Origin: Dermatemys mawii
Taxonomy: Eukaryota; Chordata; Testudines; Dermatemydidae
NCBI GenBank assembly: GCA_007922305.1
Contig: ML677328.1
Coordinates: 6,098,540-6,162,539, forward strand
Length of the DNA: 64,000 nucleotides
Direction: 5' to 3'
This document shows positions 10,386-22,039 of the stretch, one piece after another; positions within the stretch are counted from its first letter, which is position 1, and the number at the start of each line of letters is the position of its first letter. Both the position numbers and the translations under genes were made by a program. A model generated the notes under the pieces. The model searched no databases. It saw only the letters and a list, made by a program, of their open reading frames with translations, and was not told the DNA's origin.

Positions 10386-13012
10386 CAGGTTGGGGAGGGA
10401 ACAAGACTCTGAACAAGTCTCAATACTTCTTTCTTACTCTCAAAAATTTTAGACAGTTCTTTGTATTGTATTGGAGATTAATGTGCAGTTTTAAGCTCAA
10501 AGAGGACTCTAAAAATGTAATTGTGGGGTTTTATGTTTATTGTGTCTCGGTGATTCCATATCAAATTTGCTAATTGTATACATTTTCTAACAGCCATCCA
10601 TCCATACGACCTCAAAAATGAGAATCAAACCGTCTGCCTCACACCCTTCTCGGTGCATCATTACTAGTACCAGATTCTGTAACACAAATTGGTTACAGCT
10701 TTGCAATCTCCTTTGGCAAGATGTCTTCATACTTAACCCTCAGTTGTACCTGTATACCCCGCTACCTTCAAGTGGAATTGCACAGTTGTAACAGAGGGCA
10801 AGGTTTGGTCCCGTAATTTTAGTAATAGTTTATTGATGGTGAGTGGATGGAATAGAATCCAGCTCGCTCTCCGAAATTTATGTAGCCTGTTCTATTTAAA
10901 AAAAACTGTTAAAAACAACTTATTTTTGTCACCAAAAGCAAGGAAATATTACTTTAAATATACACAGCGTAGTCTATTAAGTAAAAAAGTGCTAGTTGTT
11001 ATACAGTAACTATAGAGTAGGTATGCACTTTAGGATGAATCATTCCAAGCCTTATGGAGGTTATTAACCCCTTCTCAAACCAGCAAGGATGAGGTGATTT
11101 AGGGCTCTGTCTTTTTGGAGGGAGGGGGTTCAAAGGATTTTCTCTTTTTCAGTACTACTCACCCACCACTTTAAACTAACATATACTTAGAATTTCAGTC
11201 TCAAGGACAAAAAAATTAGCTCAGCATTAAAACCATCATTGGCAGTTTTTACTTTTAATTTTCTCCTTCCTCCCCCGCCTGTAATTTCTTTCAAGTGTCA
11301 CCTAGAGCCAGCTCTCTCAACCTGTGGAACTTAGACAGTATCTGGATAACGCCCCCAGATTCCTTTCTTACTTTTTTATTTACAATCTTTAAAAACCATG
11401 TGCTTTTTCATATTTGTGACTCCCAGACTGTTTCTCCATATCCAACCAACCACTTTTTCTCATGCATCCCCAGGGGGAAATGAGCATCGTCTCCTCTGAA
11501 GTGACTATTCCTTACCACTTGGGGTAGCTGTGATGCAACTTAGGACAGGACAGGGAGACTAGCTTTTCTCCTCTGCTCCCTCCACTGGTGCCCAGTCAGT
11601 GTGGAGTTGCTAGGCAGAAAAAACTGAGGAGGAAGCAAAGGAGGGATGGTAGAAAGCAGCTGCCTCAGCACTTTAATGGCAAAGAGGTGCTAGAGATAGA
11701 ATGGGATGGCAAAGGCTGAAGGGGTAAAAAGGCTAGAGGGACAGGAACCTTAGGGCTATCCCCTTCAACCTTTCCCCCGTTAGGCCCAGTCTTCTCACAG
11801 GACTCACAGGGCGGTTTCAGACTGGGTCAATCTCTCTGCACCTGGATAAACTGCACACAGACCTTACCTTTTCCATCTCCATGAAACCTGTCCAGATAAC
11901 AGCTATGATTGCTGTACAAGCTTTAGTGTTCTCCTAATTCATTAATGGGTGATATAAATGAACACAGTCTTTAGCAAACTGGGAAAAAAGGTTCTGAGCT
12001 CACAAGCTTTGATAAAAGTGATACCTGATGGTGAAATGCCTGAGAACCACTGATCTAGAGAGACAACTTAGATTTGGGGAAATTATAGTCTTCCCATTCC
12101 AATTTCACTTCCAGGGAATATAAAGGAAAATATCACACTATCCCCAGCATGAAAAACATTTGAATACAACCACCAATGTAATGCATGTGAAATAGAAACA
12201 AAAGTCCACAGAATGTACATGAAAAGGCACATGGAATATACATTAACCCCCTGATCTTGGAAGGTGCTCAACACCCTTACATCCCACAGAACCCTATGAG
12301 AGCTTTGAGTACTCGGCACTGCTGAAAGTGAAACCGAAAACTCATTGTGAAGCATCCATAACATAAAACATTTGCATTTGGTGCAAAATACACCTGGCTT
12401 CCCCAGAGTCCCGCAGCTGCTTTTAAATTTTTTCTTTTTTTTTTTAGCAAAATCAGACCTTAAAACCAATTTACACAAGGAATTCACTGCATCTGATATA
12501 TTCTCTACTTTCCCATAGTTATGATTAATATTAAGTATTTTCTTTTTTAAATACATTATTTTTGCATTATGATCTGCTTCTATTTCTCTAAAAGGGTTAC
12601 ATTAGTATTTCTCATATTTATAAGTCCAGCAGCAAATTAATATCAACAAATGTTCTTTTTGCCCTCTTTCAACAAGCAGTCACAAAGCAGATTTTGTGAC
12701 TATCTTACATTGTTATTTGTGGATAAGGAATGAACTTTTAAAATGTTCCAGTCAATTATTTTCAGACATCTGGATCATGGGGCAGGAAATTTAAATAAAA
12801 ATATTTATAGTAATACTGAGTGAAAACACTAGGCTCTGATTTAATCAACTATGACATTTTCTGGATGTATCTACTTGTCAGCCAGAGCTTTTCTATGGCA
12901 AAAATTACAATATGGTAACATTCTAAGTCTAACAAATAATGGGTCTGGAACAATTAAATATCATAGTATGTCTCTGAAGCTATCAAATTTAGACAAATAA
13001 ATGCCTTCTTCA
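10386..13012. other. Unannotated intronic DNA upstream of the BMPR1B exon
   Basis: No exon recognised. The 157-codon minus frame at 12083-12556 includes a lysine run from a T-rich tract and has no domain resemblance, so it is treated as chance. A small GC-rich patch lies around 11770-11830. Confidence 0.45.
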
Positions 13013-13020
13013 CTATAAAT

Positions 13021-13335
13021 CAGTGGTAGGCAATCTATGGCACTTGTGCCAAAGGCAGCACTTGAGCTGATTTTCAGTGGCACTCACATTGCCCGGGTCG
13101 TAGCCACCAGTCTGGGGGCTCTGCATTTTAATTTAATTTAATTTTAAATGAAGCTTCTTAAACATTTTAAAAACTTTATTTACTTTACATAAAACAATAG
13201 TTTAGTTATATATTACAGACTTATAGAAAGAGACCTTCTAAAACCGTTGAAATGTATTAATGGCACGCCAAACCTTAAATTAGAGTGAATAAATGAAGAC
13301 TCAGCACACCACTCCTGAAAGGTTGCCGAACCCTG
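13021..13335 (+). mobile_element. 315-bp hAT miniature element, copy A
   Basis: Begins cagtggtaggcaatctatgg and ends aaaggttgccgaaccctg, which are inverted-repeat termini of hAT type. It is bordered by a perfect 8-bp duplication, ctataaat (13013-13020 and 13336-13343). It is non-coding. A second copy of the same length, in opposite orientation, is at 30803-31117. Confidence 0.88.
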
Positions 13336-13343
13336 CTATAAAT

Positions 13344-14373
13344 GCAACTCGATGTCTTTCCTTTTCTCACAAATATCAGAAGACAATACACTGGGCAGAT
13401 ACTGATGTACAGTCAGCAATACAATGTGACATCAGTCAATTCTGATCTAGAACAGCTACTCTCAGTGACACTAGCAACTACCTGGAACCTAATGAATTAA
13501 TTTAGGTCACAAGAAATAGAACACAACACTTCTAAATTTTCTAAATCCTGCACTCGCCCATTCACTTACTAAATTATTTTTCAACTTCATTGTTATAAAA
13601 TGTCTATTTTTATTAAAATATGAAAAATCACAAAGCTTGACTGCAGAATGATTATATCTGAACAGGCCAAAATTACAGCACTGAAATGATTGTTTTATGG
13701 GAAAGGGAAATTGTTAACTGCTAACTCACTGCACTTTACAATCAGTCATCAGATAAAAGAATTTCCACACAATAATTTTTTTGGCAAATAATCAGCTATG
13801 ACAATGCAGCTCTTAAAGGAAGTTGTAACAAAGTATGCCTCATCACAGCCTGATATACTGCATAAAAAAGTAAAGAGGTAACAGTAAAGCCACAATATTG
13901 CTGATGAGATTTTATTGGTGATGATCATACACTGAAGAAGAAAAACAGAACAACAAACAGGCTTCCATCATCCTATATTCACTGTTGCCAAAAAACTGAA
14001 AAAAAGGTCATGTTAAGTGTGGGACATTTTTATTTAAAAAACTGAGTGAATTAAATTTGGTATGAAGAAAAATAATCCTCTCTTTTCAATAATATGATGC
14101 ATTATGAAGACCTAAATTAAGGCTGTAATGCACTACTTGACAAATTAATTTGGTATACATCTGATGGAATATTGATATGTTGGATTGTCAGTGGATATGT
14201 GATATGTTTGGGATTTATGTTGTATGATGTGTTGTCTAGGTTAATTTGGCTGTGCTGTTCACAAGTTCTTGCAGTACTCAGGCAAAATTCCTACTGAAGT
14301 CGTCAATTTTGGATTTCTCGCTCTTTGCATATATCAAATTTTATCAGAAAAAGTCATGACACAAATATTGTTT
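13344..14373. other. Unannotated AT-rich DNA
   Basis: No gene or repeat terminus recognised. Confidence 0.45.
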
Positions 14374-15235
14374 GCAGTGTCGCAGCTGTGTTGGTCCCTG
14401 GATATAAGACAGACAAGGAGGCATGAGGTAATATCTTTTATTGGCCCAGCTTCTGTTGATGGCAGGGACAAGCTTTTGAACTACACAGGGCTCATCCTCA
14501 AATCTGGAGAAGATAACCAGAGTCTCACTGTAAATACAAGGTGGGATAGATTGTTTATCATAAGATATTTACACATGTTGTAGGAAATCACTTAAGATGA
14601 AGTGGCACCTAACACCTCTTCAGCCACAGGACAAAGGAGGGTTAGTAGGCAGCAAGGTATGTTACAAATTGTTGTCATGAGGCAGAAAACCAGCATCTCT
14701 CTGTGAAGTCTATGGCTTAAGGTACAGGAAAGTTACAAATTTAAATTCTCAGACTCATCTTTTGTAGGTCTTATGTAGGTTTCTCTGACGATGAGGACTG
14801 AAAGATCAGATATGGAATTACTGCTTTATGAAGCATTCGCCTATGGGTGATCAGGTGTTTTTGTCTTTTATCATTTTTCTGTGAGTTCATCCGACAGCAT
14901 AGTGATTTGTATAGTTTCACCCACATAGTTGTTGTTGGGGCATTTGATGCATTGGATGAGGTACACCACATGTTGTGATTGGCTTATGTAGGACCCACGG
15001 ATCTTGAAAGGCATGTTGGGGTGTATTCATCATTATAGCAGTAAAAATATCTCTGTAGGTTTTCCATTGTTATTCTGGAAGTGCATGCTGCTACTTTGAG
15101 TTGGTATGTCCTTGCGGGGGGAGCTTCCATATAGGGTATCATCAAACAATTACAACCCATGCTTGATGGAAATCCCATCCTGAAAGAAATCTTAGCTGAA
15201 GTTTGAACTCCCCTCTTCTGGCTTTCAAATACTCA
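14374..15235 (-). mobile_element. Penelope-like retroelement fragment (GIY-YIG region and 3' tail)
   Basis: Read on the minus strand, a GIY-YIG endonuclease remnant (about 15180-14870) is followed by about 400 bp of non-coding sequence and then a tail ending in tggtccctggatataag-type sequence (complement at 14378-14410). The tail is the same as the orphan at 7311-7415. The reverse transcriptase part is missing: to the right the sequence passes through a C/CA run into a DIRS relic. Confidence 0.72.
14870..15180 (-). pseudogene. Penelope-like GIY-YIG endonuclease remnant
   Basis: The frame running through 14972-14870 reads HVVYLIQCIKCPNNNYVGET. This carries the two halves of the GIY-YIG signature in the form V-V-Y...Y-V-G, with the CxxC linker typical of Penelope-like elements. 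A preceding segment reads PFKIRGSYISQ. The domain nicks DNA at the insertion site in active elements. Stop codons and frame changes on both sides show that this copy is dead. Confidence 0.72.
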
Positions 15236-15237
15236 CC

Positions 15238-15259
15238 CCGCCCCCCCCCCACACACACC
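15238..15259. repeat. Poly-C / CA run at the Penelope-DIRS junction
   Basis: A run of about ten C is followed by acacacac. It lies exactly where Penelope sequence stops and DIRS sequence begins. Confidence 0.7.
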
Positions 15260-15299
15260 TCATCAAGCTCATCACCAGAAGCAAGCTCCGCACAGACCA

Positions 15300-16152
15300 C
15301 TATTTTATCTTGTACGATGTATCAACATAAGGACAGCTCTTATGGTTGATGCATGACACCAGGGTTTAAATGGAGGCCTTATTAATCCTGAGAGGACCAG
15401 ATTGAGGTCCCATGATGAAGTGGCTTTTGTAACAGGAAGGAAGGTTCTGACCAGACCTCCCAGAAAAACAATAGTCATAAGAAGATAGAGTGGGATTGCC
15501 AGTTGGAGGATGACAGGCACTTATAGCCACTAAGTGTAGCCATAGGGAGCTAAAGGAAAGACCTGAAGTCTTTAAGGAAAGAAAATATTTCAATCTGATG
15601 GGGAAGTTAGTATCTCCAAAAAACCCAAAGGACTCTGACATAAGACCAAGAACCTTTTCCACTTAGCTGTGTAGCACTTTCTGGAAGGATCCGACTATTG
15701 TTAAGAATGGCCTGAGCCAATTCTGAACATGTCCTTTCCAGATTCCATGCCTATCCAAATTCCAGGTTATCAGGTGGAGGGAAGTCGGATTGGGATGCCT
15801 ACCTTTGCCTCTGTCCTGGGTCCATAGGTCAGGGAAGAATTGCGTACTGATATACAGACATGCTGATACCTGCAGGATGTTAGGAATCAGAATTGTCTGG
15901 GTCACCTGGGAGCAATCAGGATGACCACTACTCAGCTTTGCTTGATCTTCCTCAGAATCTGAGGTAAGAGTAGAAGAGGTGGGAAGTGTCTCACCTCTGA
16001 CAGCATGACCTTGAGCTTCCCTGGAATAGTAAATAAGTCATTTTTTTGATCTCTTGAGATTAACAGATCCCAAGATGGTGACTCCCATAGATGAAACATG
16101 AGCTGTACCATGGAATTGTGTAGTTCTCATTCATGGTCCTTGGAGACATGCC
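15300..16152 (-). pseudogene. DIRS tyrosine recombinase N-terminal region (truncated)
   Basis: Minus-strand segments read FHLWESPSWDLLISRD (about 16110-16060), then VRHFPPLLLLPQILRKIKQ (about 16000-15945), and further on FLSLKTSGLSF and TSSWDLNLVLSGL. These match the end of the DIRS pol region and the N-terminal part of the DIRS recombinase, which integrates the circular DNA copy. The sequence ends near 15300, before any of the Arg-His-Arg-Tyr catalytic set. Stop codons occur within it. Confidence 0.72.
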
Positions 16153-17289
16153 TGTGGTAGGTTCGGTCACAGAGACCCCCTTGGGACTGTCACCTGACAT
16201 GCTGAATTTACCTCTGAGCCCATTTTCCATGCCAGCCTGGGAATCCAGAACCCTGCCTTGTTGAGCCAGACATGCTAGCCTGCTGCAAACAGACCCAGGT
16301 CTGGTCCATGCCCACAAAGGTGCAGACTTTAACCAAAAACTGCTCAGCAGGTCACCTATCTCCAGCACCCAGACACCCAGTTCCCAATGGGATCCACACC
16401 CCAAATAAATCCATTTTATTCTGTATAAAGCTAATACAGGGTAAAGTCATAAATTATCTGCCCTCTATAACACTGATAGAGAGACATGCACAGCTGTTTG
16501 CTCCCCCCAGGTATTAATCGCTTACTCTGGGTTCAATAATAAACAAAAATGACTTCATTAAGTACAAAAACTAGGATTTAAATGAAATCAAGTAAAAACA
16601 GACAGAACAAAGTAAATCACCAAGCAAAATAAAGCAAAAACATGCAAATCTAAAACTAATACATTAAGAAACTGATTACAGATAAAATCTCACCCTCAGA
16701 GATGTGCCAATAAGCTTCTTTCACAGATTAGACTCCTTCCTAGTCTGAGGCCTAGTACAGACTTTGTTAGTTCCCAGCAGGCATCTTATGTGAAAAGTGG
16801 CAGGTTTCTCATGACTGGGACTCCCTTCGCCCTGCTCCACCTCCTTTTATAGCTTTGGCACATGCTAGGAATCCTTTGTCTCTTTGGGTCCTCACCCCTC
16901 CTTCTAAATGGAAAAGCACCAGGTTTAAGATTGATTCCAGTGCAGGTGACATGATCACATGTCACTGTAAGACCTCCTTCTTCATCACCCAGGAGCTGGA
17001 CAATATGTACACAGGCCGGCTTGCAGGTAAACAAACACATTCACAGTTCAATGATTCTGTAGCACTGTTAATAGCTTCCACTTAATATGCATCAGTAATA
17101 CAAGTTTATATCTTATTCTCCTAACTCCAGACAGAAATAATACATGCAAGCAAACGGGGTGAGTACACTCAGCAGATTATAAACTTTGTAATACCATACA
17201 AGAGACCTTTTGCATAAAGCATATTCCAGTTACATTATATTCACACTCATAACATATTTTCGTAAAACATTATGGAGTGCAACATCACA
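16153..17289. mobile_element. LTR-like insertion 1 (1137 bp, probable solo LTR)
   Basis: Starts tgtggtaggttcggtcacag and ends gtgcaacatcaca (TG...CA). The 5-bp flanks atgcc (16148-16152) and atgtc (17290-17294) differ by one base, consistent with an old target duplication. DIRS sequence continues on both sides. No gag, pol or env is present. The interior is A-rich around 16530-16680. Confidence 0.68.
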
Positions 17290-17545
17290 ATGTCTGCTGA
17301 GGCTGTATATCTTTCGGAGGTGCATTGCTCACAGAGTGATTTGGTGGAAAATATAACAGTTCCAAAGATTAACAGCTTTTATACATAGTGGGGTGGATCT
17401 TGTTCTCCCTTGCTGATACTGTCATGTTGTGTGACATCACTTGACTATGCAGGGTTCATATGGATCATAGGAATTGCTTGCAGGCCTTGCATACTGCATG
17501 AAGTTCTAGGAGGTTTATGTGCATCCATGTCCCTTGCAGTGTATG
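17290..17545 (-). pseudogene. DIRS RNase H remnant between two LTR-like insertions
   Basis: The minus strand reads TLQGTWMHINLLELHAVCKA, the usual DIRS/Gypsy-type RNase H sequence around the catalytic Glu of LLEL. It then continues, with stops, to a segment resembling IKAVNLWNCYIFHQITL. Only 256 bp survive here, bordered on both sides by LTR-like elements. The sequence is continuous in sense with the reverse transcriptase to the right and the recombinase region to the left. Confidence 0.75.
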
Positions 17546-18626
17546 TGTGACGGGTTTCCTCTGGGGTGCCACCTGGAACTGGGGTACCCCTGAGCTCTCT
17601 GACTCACCAGCCTGTGCTCCCCCTCTTACTGTGCTGCTGTGATAAGATAAAATGCTCTCCAAGCTTCCACTTTCATCAACATTCACACAGGTAAGGACAC
17701 ACCCAGTTGCAGTTATATGCAGGCTCTCTAACAGTCAGCCTCCCAGCCTAGGGCCCCCAGAGCAGTACCGTACTGCCTTGGTCAAATCTGGCCAGTATAT
17801 GGGCTTAATTCGCAGTCCACCTCTCTCTCAATGTGAAGAGGACCATGCACACGTGTAGTAACAAAGTTGAGATTTTCCCCGGACACCTTAGTCAAACACA
17901 CACTGGTTTAGATTAAAACAAAACAAGTTTTTTTAAGTGATAGCAAACAGATCAAAGCAGATTACCTAGTAAATACACAAAAAAATGCAAACTGAGTTTA
18001 GCATACTAGATAGGATATAAATTAGCAAATTCTCACCCTGAGTGATAAGCAGGCTGGCAGATTCTTAAGACACAAGCTGCCTTTGCTTGGTAGCTTGGAT
18101 TTCCCAGGTTTTCACACATAGGCTAGAAATCCCTTTAGCCTGGGACCATCACTTCCCCTAGGAAAGCCTTTGTTCCTCAGGTATTTCCAGGTTCATTGTA
18201 GAGAAAGTGAGGTATCATCATGATGTCATTTCCCCCTTTTATATCTTCATCTCACTTACTGGAAAGCTCTTTTGCTGTGACCTGGGTAGCACTGTACAGT
18301 GCTATCTCTGAGAGGTTTATATTGTACACAGGTCCTGGGTAATCCTTGTGCTTCTGTGCATTTCCTTAATAAGCCGTTGTTTGGCCTTTTTACTGTTATA
18401 CTTGAAAAGCTGCTTGTGGGCATTTTCAACCTCACAATATGTTTCAGTAACAAATACACAGCCAAACTTCATAACTTCACATACGATGATAGCACATACA
18501 ATCCAACAAGATATTAATGGCTAGCAGATCAAGACTTTTAGAATGATACCTCAACAAGGCATACTTTGTGCAAAATATATCCTAATTATATGAGGGTGAT
18601 GAATAAGGGGGTTCCAGGGTGTCACA
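17546..18626. mobile_element. LTR-like insertion 2 (1081 bp, probable solo LTR)
   Basis: Starts tgtgacgggtttcct and ends ccagggtgtcaca. The flanks gtatg (17541-17545) and atatg (18627-18631) match at four of five bases. The overall plan resembles insertion 1, including an A-rich middle followed by a tctcaccctgagtg-like block. The two are probably related families, not the two LTRs of one provirus, since DIRS RNase H lies between them. Confidence 0.7.
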
Positions 18627-19560
18627 ATATGCTTATCTAGATGTCTTCTTCGTGATGGTGGTGGAGAAATGAAGGGGACCACCATATACACTTACACTCA
18701 GTGGGGGGAGCAAGACTAGCTTGTCCATGCTACATCTGCCTGGCATGTACACCATCTGCAGCCCACCCAGGAGGCAATGAAGACAGGGTCTGGTGAAATG
18801 TGTCACATAGATACAGGATACATACATGGCTATGAGATCTAAAAGGATGATACATGAATGGATTGATGTCTGCAGGCTCAGCTGGAGATGAGTGACCAGA
18901 TCCTTTATGGACTGGCATCTGTCCCGAGGAAGATATGCTTTGGGATGGAGAAAATCCAGCATTGCCCCAATAATCTGTGTAGTCTCCATGGGAACTAAAA
19001 TGGACTTTTCTGTGTTCACACAGATTCCCAGAGAGCATGAGAGATTGAGAAGGGATGAAGTGGCTATCAGTACCTCCTACTGAGATTTCCCAGTCAGTAA
19101 CCAGTTGTCGAGGTAGGGGAAAACTGATGATCTGTGGCAACAGAAGTGAGCTACCAAGATTGAGAGTACCCTTGGTGCTTTTGCAAGGTCAAAGGGGAGC
19201 AGTCTGTGCTGACATGATTCATACCTATAGTGAACCTCAGGCATCTTCTGTCTGAGGGATGGATGTCTATGTAGAAATAGGCATCTTTCATATCAAGAAC
19301 TGTAGACTAGTACCTGTAGTTTTTGTTCAGTGAGGGAATTATTTAAGTCATGGTGACTGTCCTGATTCCCCATCTGTTGAAAAAAGACATTGAGCTGTCT
19401 GAGATCTAAGATGGGTCTCCACTTTCCCTTCTTTTTGAAGATGAGGAAATATTTTGAGTGAAAATCCTTTCCCCAACATTGAGGAGACACTTGATTTGTG
19501 GCGCCCTGGTGAAGGAGGCATTTTATTTTGTGAATACGCAACCTCTCATAAGAGAGGTCC
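18627..19560 (-). pseudogene. DIRS reverse transcriptase remnant
   Basis: From right to left on the minus strand: KYFLIFKKKGKWRPILDLRQ (near 19460-19380), LDMKDAYFYIDIHPSDRR (19300-19245), FPYLDNWLLTG (near 19120-19090), and VNTEKSILVPMETTQIIGA (19020-18960) followed by AYLPRDRCQSIKDL. These are the fingers, palm and thumb motifs of a DIRS reverse transcriptase. The catalytic box reads Y-L-D-N instead of Y-x-D-D. Frame shifts separate the pieces. The end at 18627 is set by an LTR-like insertion. Confidence 0.78.
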
Positions 19561-19849
19561 CTGAAGAGGGATGGGGAATGGAGTTTTGGAAGACAAGGGA
19601 GAGAACTCTAAGGTGTAGACAGTATGTCTATTATCATCTTCCAAGCTTCGGAAAAATGAGCTATATAGGCACCAAATTGTGTATTAACATTTTGAATAAA
19701 GGGACATGGTATCTGGAATGGTTTGCAGATCTCTAAGGCCCAGTCAAAAGTGTTCATCAGTAGGAGGCTTGGATTGGAAAGAGGAAGATGTGGGCGGGGG
19801 AGGAATATTGTACTTGTTCCACTGCACGCTCTGTTCTTTCAGAGGTCGT

Positions 19850-20050
19850 TCAGAGCCCCTCAGATAATTAAGAGTTGCAGTGCTGGCCATTGTTTATATT
19901 GTTGGGGCCTGTGGAATTTCCTCTTTGGTGCTTGGATATAGATCTCCAGTGAGTGGAGGATTGTCCTTGAGTCCTTCAATGAGTGTAATGAATCATTCAA
20001 CTTCACACTGAACTGACTAGAGGATTTGCCCTTTGAAGGGAGCACAGTAT
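19850..20050 (-). pseudogene. DIRS gag-like remnant
   Basis: The minus strand reads LPSKGKSSSQFSVKLNDSL, LHSLEIYIQAPKRKF and RPQQYKQW. This basic, glutamine-rich stretch resembles the linker near the end of the gag-like protein in sauropsid DIRS elements as I remember it. It lies just upstream of the reverse transcriptase in element orientation. The identification rests mainly on context. Confidence 0.5.
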
Positions 20051-20054
20051 ATTG

Positions 20055-20450
20055 GGCTTCCCTGGGTAACCCTGCCTTAGTGGTTACTGTCAGTCATCAT
20101 CTAGCCTCCACTCACTGCAGTCTGTAGTGGCCACTCACTGTTGGCAATGGCGTAGGACCTGCTGCCTTTACCTATCGTCGGGCTGCCCCTCTGCAGCCCC
20201 AATACCTTTTGGCCTTAAACAAGGCTGGCAGCCTGGGGATTTACCAGGCTGGAGCTCCCCGGCTCCCTTCCTCAACACTCCTCCACTTCAGGTATCTTGC
20301 TCCCTGGAAGCTAGCCTTTCCCACTCCAGAGCTAGAGTGAGACTCCTTCAGCCCTCTTCAGCAGGCCACAGCTGTGGCTGCTTCCCCAATCAGCCTAATT
20401 TGGCTGCTTTTAACCCCTGTTCTCCAGGAGTGAGGCAGCTGCCTCACTGA
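20055..20450. mobile_element. GC-rich block interrupting the DIRS gag region, probable insertion
   Basis: This block is clearly richer in G+C than its surroundings and has no DIRS-like coding. It ends with a perfect 20-bp palindrome (20429-20448). DIRS-type sequence appears to resume at both sides. No target duplication could be defined, so the boundaries are approximate. Confidence 0.45.
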
Positions 20451-21025
20451 AGGCACCATCCAAAAGAAGTCTTTGGAGCCTATAGTCACTAGCTTGGTGA
20501 GTTCTGCTAGTGAAGGATCAACAAATGTTGCACTTAGAGCAGATGTTAGTTTTCCTGAGGCAATAGAGACACCTTAAGTTGTTGTTGCTGACCAGGAAGG
20601 CCAGGGTACATGAGAAAGAGTTCCTGAATCCCAGGATCTTGGGCACACTAGTCACACTGTATGGGGTAAGGAGACGGACCCTCAAGCCCCAAACTTATCC
20701 TGACTAGCTAAATACTAAGAAACTATCCATCTAAAAAGTAGCAATAAAGGGACTATTCACAATTATTTAAATGTAAAATGTTGAAGAAGGTAGCAAATGC
20801 TGCAGACATGGAAAACCACTGTCACAGACCATGGACACTAGAAAGGAACTAGAGACGCAGTTGGCCTCCAATGCCCCTTACACCCTCAGTTCGGAGCAAG
20901 AGGAGGAGAAGGGCACAGACACAGACCTATGGACACTACTAGCAAAAGTCTTCTGATCTTAGGAGCATGGAGCGCATGTGTACCCCCAGTGGAATAGCCC
21001 TCGAGACTATCACTTGAAGAAGAAG

Positions 21026-22039
21026 CTGTAGTTATTTCTGTTTTCAAGCTGCAACTCCTGATGCCTTTCCCGATGTGTTGGAAGGGTGACACAGCAAATT
21101 TGGAATGCCATTATCTCCAGATTAAATAAATATCACTGCAAGCAGAGTCCTGAAAACTGTTCTGAACATCAGCAAGCAAAGAAAATATAGACAAGAAACA
21201 ATGCAACCCAATGCTCTTGCTACTAAACTATGCTTTGATATTTGATCTTAAGGAAACATCAAAGATTGCAACAAGCACATCACAGCATTTTACTGATTAT
21301 CATTTCAGAGGATGATATACCAATTGGCAAAGGCGTTAAGACAATGACATTTGAGAGTAAAAGTAATACAGGACCTTGAATCTCTGCTCTTATTACCTAC
21401 AACTGACAAATCATCATAGCTCCTCTTCCCTATTCCAATTAAAAAGTGATCCAGGACCATCTCACTAGTATTCAGGAGAAAATACTAACTACGGAATCAA
21501 AATATCGACTGGATTTTTTTCCTAAGAAAGCAGAGACTATATCTGCATATTAAAATATAATTACAACATGTATGTGCCAAGCTTACAAGACACTGTGCCA
21601 ACGTTATTCATAAGCACCACTGCCCTTCCAACTAATTTTGTTTTAGCTGTTCATGGCTAGGCCTAAAATACAGAATCAGTGCAGAGTATCAGTGCCTTTT
21701 TGAACCAGATTTATATTTGATACATTCATTTTTCAATTCCATGACATGAGTTCTTTCATCTCACCTCTCCTAAGGACATATTTTCAAATGAATCCCAAGC
21801 TGGCTGCAAAATTCATACATGCAAAATTTAAATACGTGCTACCTTAGTTGACACACGTGTCCTCTGTGCAGACAAGTGATTATACACATACACTTGACAT
21901 TACAAATGTACAAGACATTTCTGAAATTTGGCGCTCTAGTTAATTCAGCCTGAATCTTTTCACAACCCCCTTATTCGCCAGCATTCTCACTGCCCCTTCC
22001 CTTGGTGACTGAGGCAACAGGTATACTACAGAGCTTACG
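21026..22039. other. Unannotated intronic DNA
   Basis: No gene or repeat recognised. Confidence 0.45.

Larger units (their letters stand above)
15300..21025 (-). mobile_element. DIRS-like tyrosine-recombinase retrotransposon relic, split by insertions
   Basis: On the minus strand, from right to left: a likely terminal region (about 21025-20850, ending in gcgcatgtgt-type sequence), gag-like sequence (about 20700-19850), reverse transcriptase (19541-18640), RNase H (17545-17290), and the region leading into a tyrosine recombinase (16152-15300). DIRS sequence resumes on the far side of each LTR-like block (16153-17289 and 17546-18626), which shows that these are later insertions. Many stops and frame shifts are present. 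The recombinase is cut off before its catalytic residues. Confidence 0.78.

Noticed and set aside
12083..12556. 157-codon minus-strand open frame
   Set aside because: It has no domain resemblance, contains a lysine run encoded by a simple T-rich tract, and lacks splice or promoter context. It is probably a chance frame.
16153..18626. Two LTR-like blocks considered as the paired LTRs of one provirus
   Set aside because: The 256 bp between them is DIRS RNase H in minus orientation. Each block has its own flanking repeats, and they differ in sequence.
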